The notes beneath the pieces were generated by a model. The model was not told the origin of the DNA, did no database searches, and saw only the letters and a list, made by a program, of their open reading frames with translations. A DNA stretch of 64,000 bases, from NCBI RefSeq assembly GCF_016900875.1, contig NZ_JAFEUM010000001.1, positions 62,001 through 126,000 of the forward strand, given 5' to 3'. Shown piece after piece: positions 43,695 through 52,806 of this stretch. Origin of the DNA: Vibrio ulleungensis (GTDB lineage Bacteria; Pseudomonadota; Gammaproteobacteria; Enterobacterales; Vibrionaceae). Position 1 is the first letter of the stretch, and every line of letters begins with the position of its first letter. The position numbers and the translations under genes were made by a program.

Positions 43695-44162
43695 TTAACT
43701 GCACACCACTTTGGTTCCTGCTACCCTATCATGCAGGCATCGCTGCTGACCGCCAAAAATAAGCAACAGCCCAATTAGACTGATCACACCTCCCACGTAT
43801 GGAACGTGAGGCAATAACAGATAGACAGCGTAACGTTTTAACACAACATCCGCAGCCCCCGCTTGTGTACCATCCAAGAACACAATTTTCGTGCCCATAA
43901 TGCGCTTGCCAACCGTTTGACCGTCTTTTTCTAGTGACTTCCAATTGACCAACGCATAAACCGCTAAACCCGCAATTGCCGCACCCACATTTTGCGCCAA
44001 GCTAGGCTCTGCAGGTTGTGACTCCATCATCATGTCAAACCCACCAGCAAAATAGACGATGGGGATCAAAACGATCCCGATTATGAGTGAATCAATGAAG
44101 TTTCCGGCAAACCTTGCCCAAAGTGAAGCAAGCACGTAGGGAGGAGTATGATCTTGTTGCAT
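43695..44162 (-). CDS. RDD-family membrane protein
   Basis: 155 residues. The pattern is LASLWARFAGNFIDSLIIGIVLIPIVY (the R and D of RDD), DGQTVGKRIMGTKIVFLDG and a final CLHDRVAGTKVV. Three to four helices. RDD proteins have been linked to ion transport but mostly lack assigned functions. It is 60 bases upstream of the DUF3224 gene. Confidence 0.87.
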   Translation of the reverse strand: MQQDHTPPYVLASLWARFAGNFIDSLIIGIVLIPIVYFAGGFDMMMESQPAEPSLAQNVGAAIAGLAVYALVNWKSLEKDGQTVGKRIMGTKIVFLDGTQAGAADVVLKRYAVYLLLPHVPYVGGVISLIGLLLIFGGQQRCLHDRVAGTKVVCS

Positions 44163-44448
44163 GGTTGATTTCCAATGTCTGTAAGTCTCTGACTTCTAAG
44201 CTACATCAAGTCGGTCAAAAGCAAAAATTCGGTGTCATTTATTTTGACCAAGTTCGAATGGATACTACTAAGAATAGGTAGTACAGACCCAAATGGGCAA
44301 CATGGCCGTTCAAACCGCTTGATTATTGCTGAATTTACAAAATTAATTTGTAATAACTGTTATTTATCGCAATGACCAAAGCCGCAATAATCCCCCGCAT
44401 CGCTGAACAACGCCGTGTTGTTCTCACAATAATCAATTAGGTACGTCT

Positions 44449-45645
44449 ATGCCACTCGCTCTATTTGCGCTGACTTTAAGTGCATTTGCCATCGGTACAA
44501 CCGAATTTGTGATCGTCGGTCTTATCCCGACGATGGCACTCGATCTTAATGTTTCTCTACCCTCTGCGGGTTTACTGGTCAGTTTGTACGCGTTAGGCGT
44601 CGCGATTGGTGCGCCTGTACTAACCGCATTAACTGGAAACTGGCCAAGAAAAACCGTATTACTGTCCGTCATGGCTCTGTTTGTCGCTGGAAACCTGCTC
44701 GCTTGGCAAGCACCTGGCTACGGCAGCTTAGTAACCGCAAGAATCCTAACGGGTCTTGCCCACGGTGTGTTCTTTTCTATTGGCTCAACCATAGCCACTG
44801 GCTTAGTCAGCAAGGAAAAGGCCGCCAGTGCTATTGCCATCATGTTTACAGGGCTTACTGTTGCGCTGGTTACTGGTGTTCCTTTAGGGACTTATATTGG
44901 TCAAAGCTTTGGTTGGCAATCTACATTTTTAACTGTCGCGATCTTAGGGTTTATCGCCTTAATTGGCAGTGCGCTTTTGGTTCCCAACAATCTTGCTCAA
45001 GCACCTGCGAGTAAGCTCAGTGCACAACTTAAGGTACTCACTCAGCCTCGCTTATTATTGGTGTACCTCATCACAACACTTGGCTATGGTGGCACTTTTG
45101 TCGCATTCACATACTTAGCCCCAATTCTTGAAGACGTCACTGGCTTTGATGCCAATAAAATTAGTCTCATTATGTTGGTGTATGGTGTTTCGGTTGCATT
45201 TGGCAACATTACGGGCGGCAAAATGGCCGACAAAATGGGGCCGGTTAAAGCTCTGCAGTGGATATTTATCGGGCTTGCCGCGGTACTGGTGCTATTTAGC
45301 ATGACAGCATATAACCCAGTACTGGCAATACTCACCATTTTAGTGTGGGGAGCGTTTGCTTTTGGAAATGTACCTGGGTTGCAAGTCTATGTTGTATCCA
45401 TTGCAGAAAAGACCGTACCAGATGCTGTTGATGTGGCCTCAGGTCTTAACATTGCCGCGTTTAATGTGGGAATAGCGCTAGGTGCTTGGGGTGGTGGTCA
45501 CATCGTCGCTCGCGGAGACGTTATGGATACACCATGGATTGGTGCATTGATCGTGCTTCTGGCATTAGCACTAACTACCTATAGTGGCTATCTAGACAAA
45601 AAAGAAGCTCGACAAACAGATGCTGTCACACCTGCGGCCAGTTAA
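44449..45645 (+). CDS. MFS exporter, AraJ/YdhP-like (DHA1 group)
   Basis: 398 residues, about 12 helices. It starts LALFALTLSAFAIGTTEFVIVGLIPTMALDLNVSLPSAGLLVSLYALGVAIGAPV, the signature of the AraJ/YdhP arabinose-efflux-like permeases, with GNWPRKTVLL in the loop after helix 2 and a GRMADKMGP-like loop (GGKMADKMGP) in the second half. It probably exports sugars or drugs. A near-perfect terminator follows. Confidence 0.88.
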   Translation: MPLALFALTLSAFAIGTTEFVIVGLIPTMALDLNVSLPSAGLLVSLYALGVAIGAPVLTALTGNWPRKTVLLSVMALFVAGNLLAWQAPGYGSLVTARILTGLAHGVFFSIGSTIATGLVSKEKAASAIAIMFTGLTVALVTGVPLGTYIGQSFGWQSTFLTVAILGFIALIGSALLVPNNLAQAPASKLSAQLKVLTQPRLLLVYLITTLGYGGTFVAFTYLAPILEDVTGFDANKISLIMLVYGVSVAFGNITGGKMADKMGPVKALQWIFIGLAAVLVLFSMTAYNPVLAILTILVWGAFAFGNVPGLQVYVVSIAEKTVPDAVDVASGLNIAAFNVGIALGAWGGGHIVARGDVMDTPWIGALIVLLALALTTYSGYLDKKEARQTDAVTPAAS

Positions 45646-45661
45646 ATACTGCCACACATAG

Positions 45662-45693
45662 AAAAGCGCCAGCCTAACTAGGCTGGCGCTTTT
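45662..45693. terminator. Bidirectional rho-independent terminator
   Basis: AAAAGCGCCAGCC (45662-45674) and GGCTGGCGCTTTT (45681-45693) form a 13-bp perfect stem with a 6-base loop, serving both the MFS gene and the convergent SDR gene. Confidence 0.93.
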
Positions 45694-45705
45694 AATTTTT
45701 AATCG

Positions 45706-46425
45706 TTAAGGCTGCTGCTTAGTCGGTGCCAACGCGATTTCTCGCACACAGACATTCTGCGGTTGATTGTAGGCAAACTCTACAGCGCGAGCCACATCGT
45801 CTGCAGCCAAAACCCCACCCATCTCTTCTTTCCAAACATCATAGCCATCTTTAATGTCTGTCGAGGTAGTGTGAGATAACAATTCGGTTTCTACCGCGCC
45901 TGGAGCAATGGTAGTCACGCGAACATTTGACGCCGCTACTTCTTCACGAACATTTTCTGAGATGGCGTGAACGGCAAATTTAGTCCCGCAGTAAGCCGCA
46001 TGATTGGGGAAAGTCTTCTTACCCGCAATTGAGCTGATGTTGATAATGGTGCCTTGGCCATTGTTTATCATCGGCGCTAGCACGCTTTGCATGCCATTGA
46101 GTAGGCCTAAAACGTTAACGTCGAACATGCGCTTCCACTCTGATGCATCTTGAGTATCAATCTGGCCTAGCAGCATGCAGCCTGCATTATTGACTAAGCC
46201 ATCGACGGGGCCAAATTTCGCTTCGGCTTCGGTAATAGCTTGTTCAAAACTGGCTTTATCTGTGACATCTACTTTGGCACACAAAGTGTTGGGCAGTTGC
46301 AATGCTTGCAGTTTATCTACGCGGCGGGCAAGCAGCAAAAGAGGATGGCCAGCAGCGCTAAGACGGCGAGCAATCGCTTCGCCAATACCTGAGCTTGCGC
46401 CTGTAATTACGATAAGTTTAGACAT
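45706..46425 (-). CDS. SDR-family oxidoreductase
   Basis: 239 residues. Cofactor motif VITGASSGIGEAIARRL, NNAG (VDGLVNNAGCM), catalytic Ser in NISSIAGKK and the YxxxK in HAAYCGTKFAVHA. The small Ser/Arg pattern after strand 2 (LARRVDKL) suggests NADP. It resembles YdfG-like serine/3-hydroxy acid dehydrogenases. It is divergent from the LysR gene at 46562, which probably regulates it. Confidence 0.92.
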   Translation of the reverse strand: MSKLIVITGASSGIGEAIARRLSAAGHPLLLLARRVDKLQALQLPNTLCAKVDVTDKASFEQAITEAEAKFGPVDGLVNNAGCMLLGQIDTQDASEWKRMFDVNVLGLLNGMQSVLAPMINNGQGTIINISSIAGKKTFPNHAAYCGTKFAVHAISENVREEVAASNVRVTTIAPGAVETELLSHTTSTDIKDGYDVWKEEMGGVLAADDVARAVEFAYNQPQNVCVREIALAPTKQQP

Positions 46426-46561
46426 GTTTGTTCACTCCACATTAATTCGATTTGCCAGCCTGTGCTGTATGGGGGTAATCATAATCATGACTGATTTGTT
46501 GATATATAGGTTATTAAGTGAAACACTGTTGTCATACAGCAACAATAAGGCAGCCTAGATC

Positions 46562-47458
46562 ATGCTTGATGACATCAACCTTGCCGACTTACGTACCTTT
46601 GTTTTGATAGCTCAACTTGGCAACTTCACCAAAGCTGCACAGCACCTCGACGTCTCTCGCTCCCACGTTTCACGACAAGTAAGCCAACTGGAAAAGCAAA
46701 TGGGTGTGACGCTGTTTATTCGCACCACCCGCACTTTGCGCCTAACTGCAGCGGGGACGCGGCTATTTCAGCAAAGCCAGCAAGCCCTCGCTAACATTGA
46801 CCAAGCACTGCGCTCAACGGTTGACGATGTGCAAACCCTGCAAGGGTTGATACGGATTAATTGTGTGGGTGGCTATCTTGGGGAAACGCTCATCGCAAAT
46901 CTGGCTCACCAATTCATGCTCAAGTACCCAAAGGTCACGGTACTACTCGACTTAAGCAGTCACCGAATTGATTTAGTGGAAGAAGAGTTTGACGTAGCTT
47001 TTAGGATGGGGCAGCTTCAAGACGCAGGGTTTATCGCACGCAAGCTTACTGCAATAGAAATGGGTACATTTGCATCTCCTGCCTATTTGGCTAACCATCC
47101 AACTATCACCACGCCGAAACAACTTGCTGAGCATCGCTGTTTGTGCGGAACGGTGAAAAAATGGCGGTTTAGACATAACGAGACGGGCAACGAGCAAGAT
47201 ATTCAAGTCTCGGGGGCTTTTGAGTGTAAAAATGGTCGCAGCCTGATCAATGGTGCTTTGCTAGGCAACGGAATTGTGCGCCTACCCAAAATCTACTGTG
47301 ACAATGAGCTTAAACTCGGGCGGTTAGTCGAAGTCTTTGATGAGTGGGAAATACCCAGTGTGGATTTTTCCATGTTATATCACAAAGACCGTTATCAACC
47401 GCAACGGCTCACCGCTTTTATCGAGTTTGTTCGGCAAGCTTTTATCCACTCACACTAA
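46562..47458 (+). CDS. LysR-family regulator (divergent from SDR)
   Basis: 298 residues. Helix-turn-helix: GNFTKAAQHLDVSRSHVSRQVSQLEKQMGVTLFIRTTRTLRLT, followed by a substrate-binding domain of the common CrgA-like class. It is divergent from the SDR gene with 136 bases between. GTTGTCATACAGCAAC (46528-46543), an interrupted palindrome, lies 19 bases before its start and may be the autoregulatory site. The end overlaps the convergent peptidase gene by 9 bases. Confidence 0.88.
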   Translation: MLDDINLADLRTFVLIAQLGNFTKAAQHLDVSRSHVSRQVSQLEKQMGVTLFIRTTRTLRLTAAGTRLFQQSQQALANIDQALRSTVDDVQTLQGLIRINCVGGYLGETLIANLAHQFMLKYPKVTVLLDLSSHRIDLVEEEFDVAFRMGQLQDAGFIARKLTAIEMGTFASPAYLANHPTITTPKQLAEHRCLCGTVKKWRFRHNETGNEQDIQVSGAFECKNGRSLINGALLGNGIVRLPKIYCDNELKLGRLVEVFDEWEIPSVDFSMLYHKDRYQPQRLTAFIEFVRQAFIHSH

Positions 47459-48469
47459 GTGTTGGGTTAGACAAGGCTGTTTACCCATATCCAAATGCGC
47501 AACGCTGCCATTAATAATGGTTAGGTTGGGTGGCGCATGCCCAATATCTAAGTCAATCGCCACGGGAATACCTATGTTTACAAGGTGGTTACTTAGAACC
47601 TGTCGATAGCTAAGCATTGCACTCTCTGGCCCAAAACTACGACCAAGTACCAGCCCTTTTATATGCTTAAACACCCCGCGAAACTTCATACTCAATATCG
47701 CTCTAGCGATGGCTTCGGGGTTCATTTCAGCATTTTCTAAGTACAGTACAATGCCTTCAGGATAACGTTGATTCAGCTGGCTTAAATCCAGAAACTCAGT
47801 ATTAAATAAATCAATAAGTGTATCCCAGCACCCACCAATTAAGCGCCCTGTTACCGACGTACCTTGTTGGGGTGCCACCAACCACTGCCAACGTGTGGTA
47901 GCACAAAGGTCTAATTGTGCAGCGGAGTCTTGGCAAAAATCTGGCCACTGAGGTGCATATTTTGGAGAAGCATATTGGGTGAACTGACCTTTCGACGCAG
48001 TCGCCATATGACTCAATGTATGCTCGGTAAGCGTATCCTTTGCATTAGGAACAAGATCCATCAGATTAGGTGTATGTGCACTGGCCCACCCCAGTTTAGA
48101 GGTTAGCGCGACCGCTAAGGTACTGACATCGGAAAAGCCCATGACCCATTTGGGTTTGGCTAGCGCAAGTGAATCAAAATCGAGTAGCGGCAACACCTCC
48201 ATCGCGAGCTCACCACCCCAAGGAGGATAAATTGCGTCGACGCTATCGTTGGTAAGAAAATCCATCAACTCTCGAGCTCGATCATCCGCGCTGGCACTGG
48301 CGCCTTGGTATTTTCCCATCAAGCATTGTCCTACCTCAAGGTTGAACCCGTGCAGCGTTAAATGCTCACATACAAGATGAAAACGAGGCAAATGTGCATT
48401 GCTTAACCCACTGGAAAAAGCGGTGATTGCAATGGTACTTCCTTTAGTCAGTGGCTTTGGGTAATGCAT
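47450..48469 (-). CDS. LD-carboxypeptidase family (S66/MccF-like) protein
   Basis: 339 residues. The nucleophile elbow is KWVMGFSDVSTLAVAL (Ser), the Glu is in GIVLYLENAEMNPEAI, and the His is in AIDLDIGHAPPNLTIINGS, the S66 Ser-Glu-His triad. Members trim murein tetrapeptides (LdcA) or inactivate microcin C (MccF). The length (339) and lack of a signal peptide fit a cytoplasmic enzyme. The MFS gene lies 33 bases upstream in the same direction, so the two may form a unit with the SgrR-like regulator. Confidence 0.87.
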   Translation of the reverse strand: MHYPKPLTKGSTIAITAFSSGLSNAHLPRFHLVCEHLTLHGFNLEVGQCLMGKYQGASASADDRARELMDFLTNDSVDAIYPPWGGELAMEVLPLLDFDSLALAKPKWVMGFSDVSTLAVALTSKLGWASAHTPNLMDLVPNAKDTLTEHTLSHMATASKGQFTQYASPKYAPQWPDFCQDSAAQLDLCATTRWQWLVAPQQGTSVTGRLIGGCWDTLIDLFNTEFLDLSQLNQRYPEGIVLYLENAEMNPEAIARAILSMKFRGVFKHIKGLVLGRSFGPESAMLSYRQVLSNHLVNIGIPVAIDLDIGHAPPNLTIINGSVAHLDMGKQPCLTQHLV

Positions 48470-48502
48470 AGCACAATGTCCTTATCTTGCTGATTTTATT
48501 CA

Positions 48503-49717
48503 TTAAGCCACGTTTCTTACCCGCGTTGCAAGCAGCATGAATGCCACACTTGCCTGCACCACAAAACAGAGAAGGAACAAACTTGTAATGCCTAGCCCCT
48601 CCACCCAGTATCCAGAGGCGGCAAGCCCCAGTGGCATTAGGAGTTTAAACAGTGACCCGGTGATCCCTGCGATGCGTCCGAGCCATTTTTCATCAAACGC
48701 TTCTTGTCGAAAACTCCAGATACAGATACTGCTATAAAGCCCAACCGCAGACACCCACAAAAATCCCAACCCCAAGCCCCACAGTGTCGGCCAGACAATA
48801 GGAAACAAAAAACCAATGGCTTCCAATGCAATTGAAAGTATCAATAGTCTACCCAATCCCATTTTTTGACGGACAATATCGGCAGTAAAGGATCCAAGCA
48901 TCCCTCCTATACCAGACGCAGCAACCAGATAGCTCACTTGCACACTATTTAACGTCAACTCTGCCTTCGCAAAATAGATCGCTTGGATCCAAAATACCGA
49001 GCCCGTGGTGTTGATCACCATCACCGCTAGAGTAATAACAACCATAGTTCGACTGCCCACAAACACCGACCAAGCATCTGATAAAGAGGCAAAAAACGAC
49101 TGAGAACTTTGATTTAGTGGCGGCTGCTCATCCAGTCTATCTAGCTGCCAGTACGCTAACACCAACATTGCTGCTACCACGAGCAGAGCATAATGAATAG
49201 CAGCCATCAATAACAGCGCGCCAGATAACACCGGCCCAACGGTTTCCATGAAGCTATATAGTGAGCTCATACGAGCTGTCGCGGTGTTTTGCATGTTCTG
49301 AGGCAGCGCCCGCTTTAGCATTGCCATTCGAGCGTTATGGTAGCCATAGTTAAACGCCATCATCAAAAACGCCGCAGGAAAAAGAACCCATAGTGGCTGG
49401 CTCATCCATTGAACCGCTGAGAACGACAAAATCACCATAAGTGCCTGCCCAGTCAGCATTTGTTGTGACCAGCGTTTCTTATCAACCCGATCCACCCACA
49501 CCCCAATAAACAGCGCCAACAGTAAGTTAGGTAAAAACTCAACGGCCCTCATCCACCCCATCCATTTTGCAGATTGCGTCAGTTCGTACACTAATAGTGG
49601 AAGCGCTAGATCGTAAACCTTGCTTGCAAATGCAACCAACAGTGCACTGCTAAACAGCGTTACAAACGCTGAGGATTTCCAAATATTCTGCTTTGTATTT
49701 ATTGCTGTAGTCACCAA
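48503..49717 (-). CDS. MFS transporter (efflux-type)
   Basis: 404 residues, about 12 helices. LLLALFIGVWVDRVDKKRWSQQ is the loop 2-3 signature, and GMLGSFTADIVRQKMG is its counterpart in the second half. It is like enterobactin/macrolide exporter relatives. The gene is divergent from the SgrR-like regulator with 89 bases between. In E. coli SgrR also sits beside an MFS gene (setA), although this protein is not clearly SetA. The substrate is unknown. Confidence 0.86.
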   Translation of the reverse strand: MVTTAINTKQNIWKSSAFVTLFSSALLVAFASKVYDLALPLLVYELTQSAKWMGWMRAVEFLPNLLLALFIGVWVDRVDKKRWSQQMLTGQALMVILSFSAVQWMSQPLWVLFPAAFLMMAFNYGYHNARMAMLKRALPQNMQNTATARMSSLYSFMETVGPVLSGALLLMAAIHYALLVVAAMLVLAYWQLDRLDEQPPLNQSSQSFFASLSDAWSVFVGSRTMVVITLAVMVINTTGSVFWIQAIYFAKAELTLNSVQVSYLVAASGIGGMLGSFTADIVRQKMGLGRLLILSIALEAIGFLFPIVWPTLWGLGLGFLWVSAVGLYSSICIWSFRQEAFDEKWLGRIAGITGSLFKLLMPLGLAASGYWVEGLGITSLFLLCFVVQASVAFMLLATRVRNVA

Positions 49718-49806
49718 TTAGTCCTTTTCTTTGGCTGAGTCTCTCCTTATTATTTAGGATTAAAAGATGTAGAAAAATAGAAACTAATTTTTAGGATTTC
49801 ACCTTT

Positions 49807-51516
49807 ATGCGCTATTGGATGGCCTTGGTCTTTGCAAGAGACTCGTTAGAAGTTGGCGTGCCGACTCGACTTCGACTGGATCAGTGGGTGATCTCGCTCA
49901 ACTGTACAAAACGCAATGCGCAACTGGTGATAAAACGATTACAACAAGAAGGTATTATTGACTGGCAAGCAGGTGTTGGTCGCGGTCATCTGCCTACGGT
50001 CACTTTGCTTTACAGTGTAAATGATCTCATTGAACAAGAAGCTAAGCGCTTACTCGGAATTAATAAGGTTGAAATGGCGCTCTCGCTAATTAAACCCATT
50101 CAACAAGATCGCTTCCTACGAGACTACCTTAGCCGCCACACAAGCACGCAACCTCGGCAGCTGTTACAGATTCCATTTTATCGCGCCACACACGGCTTAG
50201 ATCCCATTGCAATAAGCCGTCGCAGTGAAGCGCATATTGCCAGTTATTTATTTGCCCAATTGCTTAAATGGGACGAGCGGCTCAACGACTATAGCGGGGA
50301 TCTGGCTCTTAACTGGCGACCCACGTCTAACGGCCTTGCGCTCACATTGAGAAAAGGCGCTTTCTTTCACGACACAAGCCCGCTACTGGCAGAAGACATC
50401 GTCAATCATTTTCGTCGCTTGCAGTCGTCCAACAACGATAACGCGCGATTGTTTCAACTGATCGACGACATAGAGGTCATCTCTCCCTATAGGATACATG
50501 TCTACTCAACTCATGCCGCTGCCATTTTGCCCAAACTACTGGCTATGGGAGCGATGGGGATAAGCAAGCTAAAAGGTACAGCGGTTATTGGTAGTGGCCC
50601 TTTTAAACTCAGTGAGCAAAATGAGTGGCGCACTGTACTGCACAGATTTGACGCCTATCACGGCTACACACCTTGGGTAGATGGTGTGGAAATATGGAAT
50701 GTGGGTAAAGAAGCTAAGTCTTTAACAACTAACGCAGACATCGTAAGCACTTCCTTAATTGAACGCGATCAGCACACTAGGTTTGACCATCATAGTCAAT
50801 GGGAGATGGGTGCAGAGTACGCGTTACTGAATAGCCAACAAGCGCATTTCCGTACTCAAGCGCAGAGAATGCCGTTGTTTAAACTCATTCAGAGCGCTGG
50901 TTTACCGCAATCTATCATTGACGAAAAAGTAAAAGTAGCCACTAGCATGAGCTCGGTGTTTGAAGCCGAAAGCGGGACGCTTACTCCCTCCTTCCAAGAG
51001 GCCACCTCACAGGCTAGTGCACAACTCAGTGCACACGACTATCCGCCGCTAACCATCGTAACCTATCAACTCGACCAACACATTCGCTACGCAAAGCACC
51101 TTGCCCAGTCGCTGTCTACTAGGGGCATAAAGGCCTGCGTGAAGGTATATGAATTTCCACAGTTCTGTTTAGAAGAGACGTTAAAAGCCGCTGACATCAT
51201 CATTAGTGGTGAAGTATTTGGACAGGATCTCGAACTTAGCTACATTGACTGGATGATGACTAACAGCGCGCTGCTGCACAGCCAACAGCCCCGAATTACT
51301 CAATGGATGCAGACTGCGGTGCGCAAAGCACTCACTAAACCCAATGAGTTGCAAAGGATCGATGCATTACGCCGTATTGAGTCACAGCTAATCGACAAAG
51401 CGCTCTATTGTCCGCTATTTCATGTCCAGCAGCAGATCAGTACGGCAACATCGCTCGATGCAACGGACATGCTTGCCAACGGTTGGATTGATTTTGCTAC
51501 AGTGGTCGTGGAGTAA
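49807..51516 (+). CDS. SgrR-family regulator with solute-binding domain
   Basis: 569 residues. An N-terminal SgrR_N winged helix (SLNCTKRNAQLVIKRLQQEGIIDWQAGVGRGHLPTVTL) precedes a large SBP_bac_5-like domain (ALTLRKGAFFHDTSPLLAEDIVNHFRRL), which acts as effector sensor as in E. coli SgrR. It is divergent from the MFS gene. The 89-base interval has no room for an SgrS small RNA, so only the protein part of the E. coli system is present. Two TTTAGGATT repeats in the interval could be its sites. Confidence 0.88.
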   Translation: MRYWMALVFARDSLEVGVPTRLRLDQWVISLNCTKRNAQLVIKRLQQEGIIDWQAGVGRGHLPTVTLLYSVNDLIEQEAKRLLGINKVEMALSLIKPIQQDRFLRDYLSRHTSTQPRQLLQIPFYRATHGLDPIAISRRSEAHIASYLFAQLLKWDERLNDYSGDLALNWRPTSNGLALTLRKGAFFHDTSPLLAEDIVNHFRRLQSSNNDNARLFQLIDDIEVISPYRIHVYSTHAAAILPKLLAMGAMGISKLKGTAVIGSGPFKLSEQNEWRTVLHRFDAYHGYTPWVDGVEIWNVGKEAKSLTTNADIVSTSLIERDQHTRFDHHSQWEMGAEYALLNSQQAHFRTQAQRMPLFKLIQSAGLPQSIIDEKVKVATSMSSVFEAESGTLTPSFQEATSQASAQLSAHDYPPLTIVTYQLDQHIRYAKHLAQSLSTRGIKACVKVYEFPQFCLEETLKAADIIISGEVFGQDLELSYIDWMMTNSALLHSQQPRITQWMQTAVRKALTKPNELQRIDALRRIESQLIDKALYCPLFHVQQQISTATSLDATDMLANGWIDFATVVVE

Positions 51517-51517
51517 A

Positions 51518-51706
51518 CTAGTAGCTCCCCATGCCAAGGCTTTGAAACAATCCGCTCAAAAGCACACTCATCAGCCCAAAAATAACCGTTAAGATGATGA
51601 ACGCAGGGATAGACGCAATCGCCGCTTTCACCAAAAAGATAACGATCGACATGAAGGGCATTTTTATATCAACAACGGTGACTTCGCTTCTATTACTCTC
51701 TGACAT
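51518..51706 (-). CDS. Small membrane protein, unknown
   Basis: 62 residues from ATG 51706 (AGGA upstream). A polar N terminus (MSESNRSEVTVVDIKMPF) is followed by one or two hydrophobic stretches (SIVIFLVKAAIASIPAFIILTVIFGLMSVLL). Common small uncharacterised membrane protein. It faces the SgrR-like gene; the stops are one base apart. Confidence 0.7.
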   Translation of the reverse strand: MSESNRSEVTVVDIKMPFMSIVIFLVKAAIASIPAFIILTVIFGLMSVLLSGLFQSLGMGSY

Positions 51707-51869
51707 GGGTGCTTCCTTAGCAGTATTTATCATCGAGTTTAAGCATAGCGTGTAATGTCGAGGTTACTATTGGTTATCTGCTGGTTTTTACAGTTCGGTC
51801 AAGATCGCGCATTGCTGATTGATTTTATGGGCCATTTTCGCAATGCGACTCTCTTCCTTTCGCAGAGCA

Positions 51870-52169
51870 CTATTGCTGCATATGTAGGCCAGTCTTAACA
51901 ATGCTTTTTACCCAACGCGCAGCGCGAACCACGAATAGGCAAATCGCGGCAGGAATAATGGTCAATAATGTCACTTTAATAAACGGCATGATAAACATTA
52001 GGATAGCAGGTGGGGCTTCACGCTCTGGATGGTTGCCAAGGTGCTCGGCAGTGTTCATCGTCGCAGCCCAATCCGTTAAGGAGAGTGTCCACAGTAAAGC
52101 ACTGACAATCAGTGACACCACAAGCACAATGCTGCTTCTACGGATCCAATCTTCTTTTACATATTTCAT
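51870..52169 (-). CDS. Membrane protein, unknown, coupled to DUF4405 gene
   Basis: 99 residues, two predicted helices (IVLVVSLIVSALLWTLSL and MFIMPFIKVTLLTIIPAAICLFV). It overlaps the DUF4405 gene by 4 bases and is very likely a partner of it in the membrane. No family recognised. Confidence 0.68.
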   Translation of the reverse strand: MKYVKEDWIRRSSIVLVVSLIVSALLWTLSLTDWAATMNTAEHLGNHPEREAPPAILMFIMPFIKVTLLTIIPAAICLFVVRAARWVKSIVKTGLHMQQ

Positions 52170-52672
52170 TGTGCAGCCTCTCCATTGGCTTTTTTAGAGT
52201 TTGATTGACGCATTTTTTTCGTCATATTCTTTATCCATGTCCAATGCAGCGCTAAATGGATCCCCAACATGGGCATCAACATATTTCCTAGGCTGTGATG
52301 GATTTCAGACCAAAATGGTTGAATGACTAATGGGATCCCTAGTTGAGGAAGCATTGCTTCCGAAACCAAAAAGCCGCTTAACGTCACCATAACCATGGCC
52401 AAATAGAAAATAACGTCCCAAACGGCGTTAAACTTAGACTCACCGGAGAAGCGAGCAAAGAACTTACTCGGTACAGATTTAATCCACTCCCAGTGTAACA
52501 AGATGTGGATCACCAGTGGCACAATGAAGACAAGGCTAATCCATTCATGAATAGGAATGCCTGTGGTTTGTGGGACACACACCAGAACAAAGCCTATCAG
52601 TAACCAAACATCCATTACATATCGAGTTTTTCCTAGATCATCTTTCCATGATTTCTTCGCTCTTTGCGTCAT
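52166..52672 (-). CDS. DUF4405 cytochrome b-like membrane protein
   Basis: 168 residues from ATG 52672 (AAGGGA upstream); an ATG at 52678 adds two residues. Four helices with paired His residues: IPLVIHILLHWEWIK and IHHSLGNMLMPMLGIHLALHWTWIK, the pattern of DUF4405/cytochrome b561-like heme proteins. It may pass electrons across the membrane. It follows the siderophore-interacting flavoprotein gene by 134 bases in the same direction, which suggests a reductase pathway. Confidence 0.82.
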   Translation of the reverse strand: MTQRAKKSWKDDLGKTRYVMDVWLLIGFVLVCVPQTTGIPIHEWISLVFIVPLVIHILLHWEWIKSVPSKFFARFSGESKFNAVWDVIFYLAMVMVTLSGFLVSEAMLPQLGIPLVIQPFWSEIHHSLGNMLMPMLGIHLALHWTWIKNMTKKMRQSNSKKANGEAAQ

Positions 52673-52806
52673 GCCCATCCCTTAACATCGCTATTTAACC
52701 ATACAAAAATCAAGGTTATGGTGCCTTGTTGGTTGATAATAACAACATCATTTACGCTACTTTACATAGCAGTTAGGCTGGGTTTTTCTTTTACACAAAA
52801 CGGATA

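Noticed and set aside
44433..44672. Antisense frames opposite MFS, DLH, ABC and dehydrogenase genes
   Set aside because: They mirror codon patterns of strong coding genes and lack ribosome binding sites or family features.
52573..52583. GGACACACACC-like sequence inside the DUF4405 gene
   Set aside because: It encodes conserved membrane-protein residues (VCVPQT) in frame and is probably a chance match.
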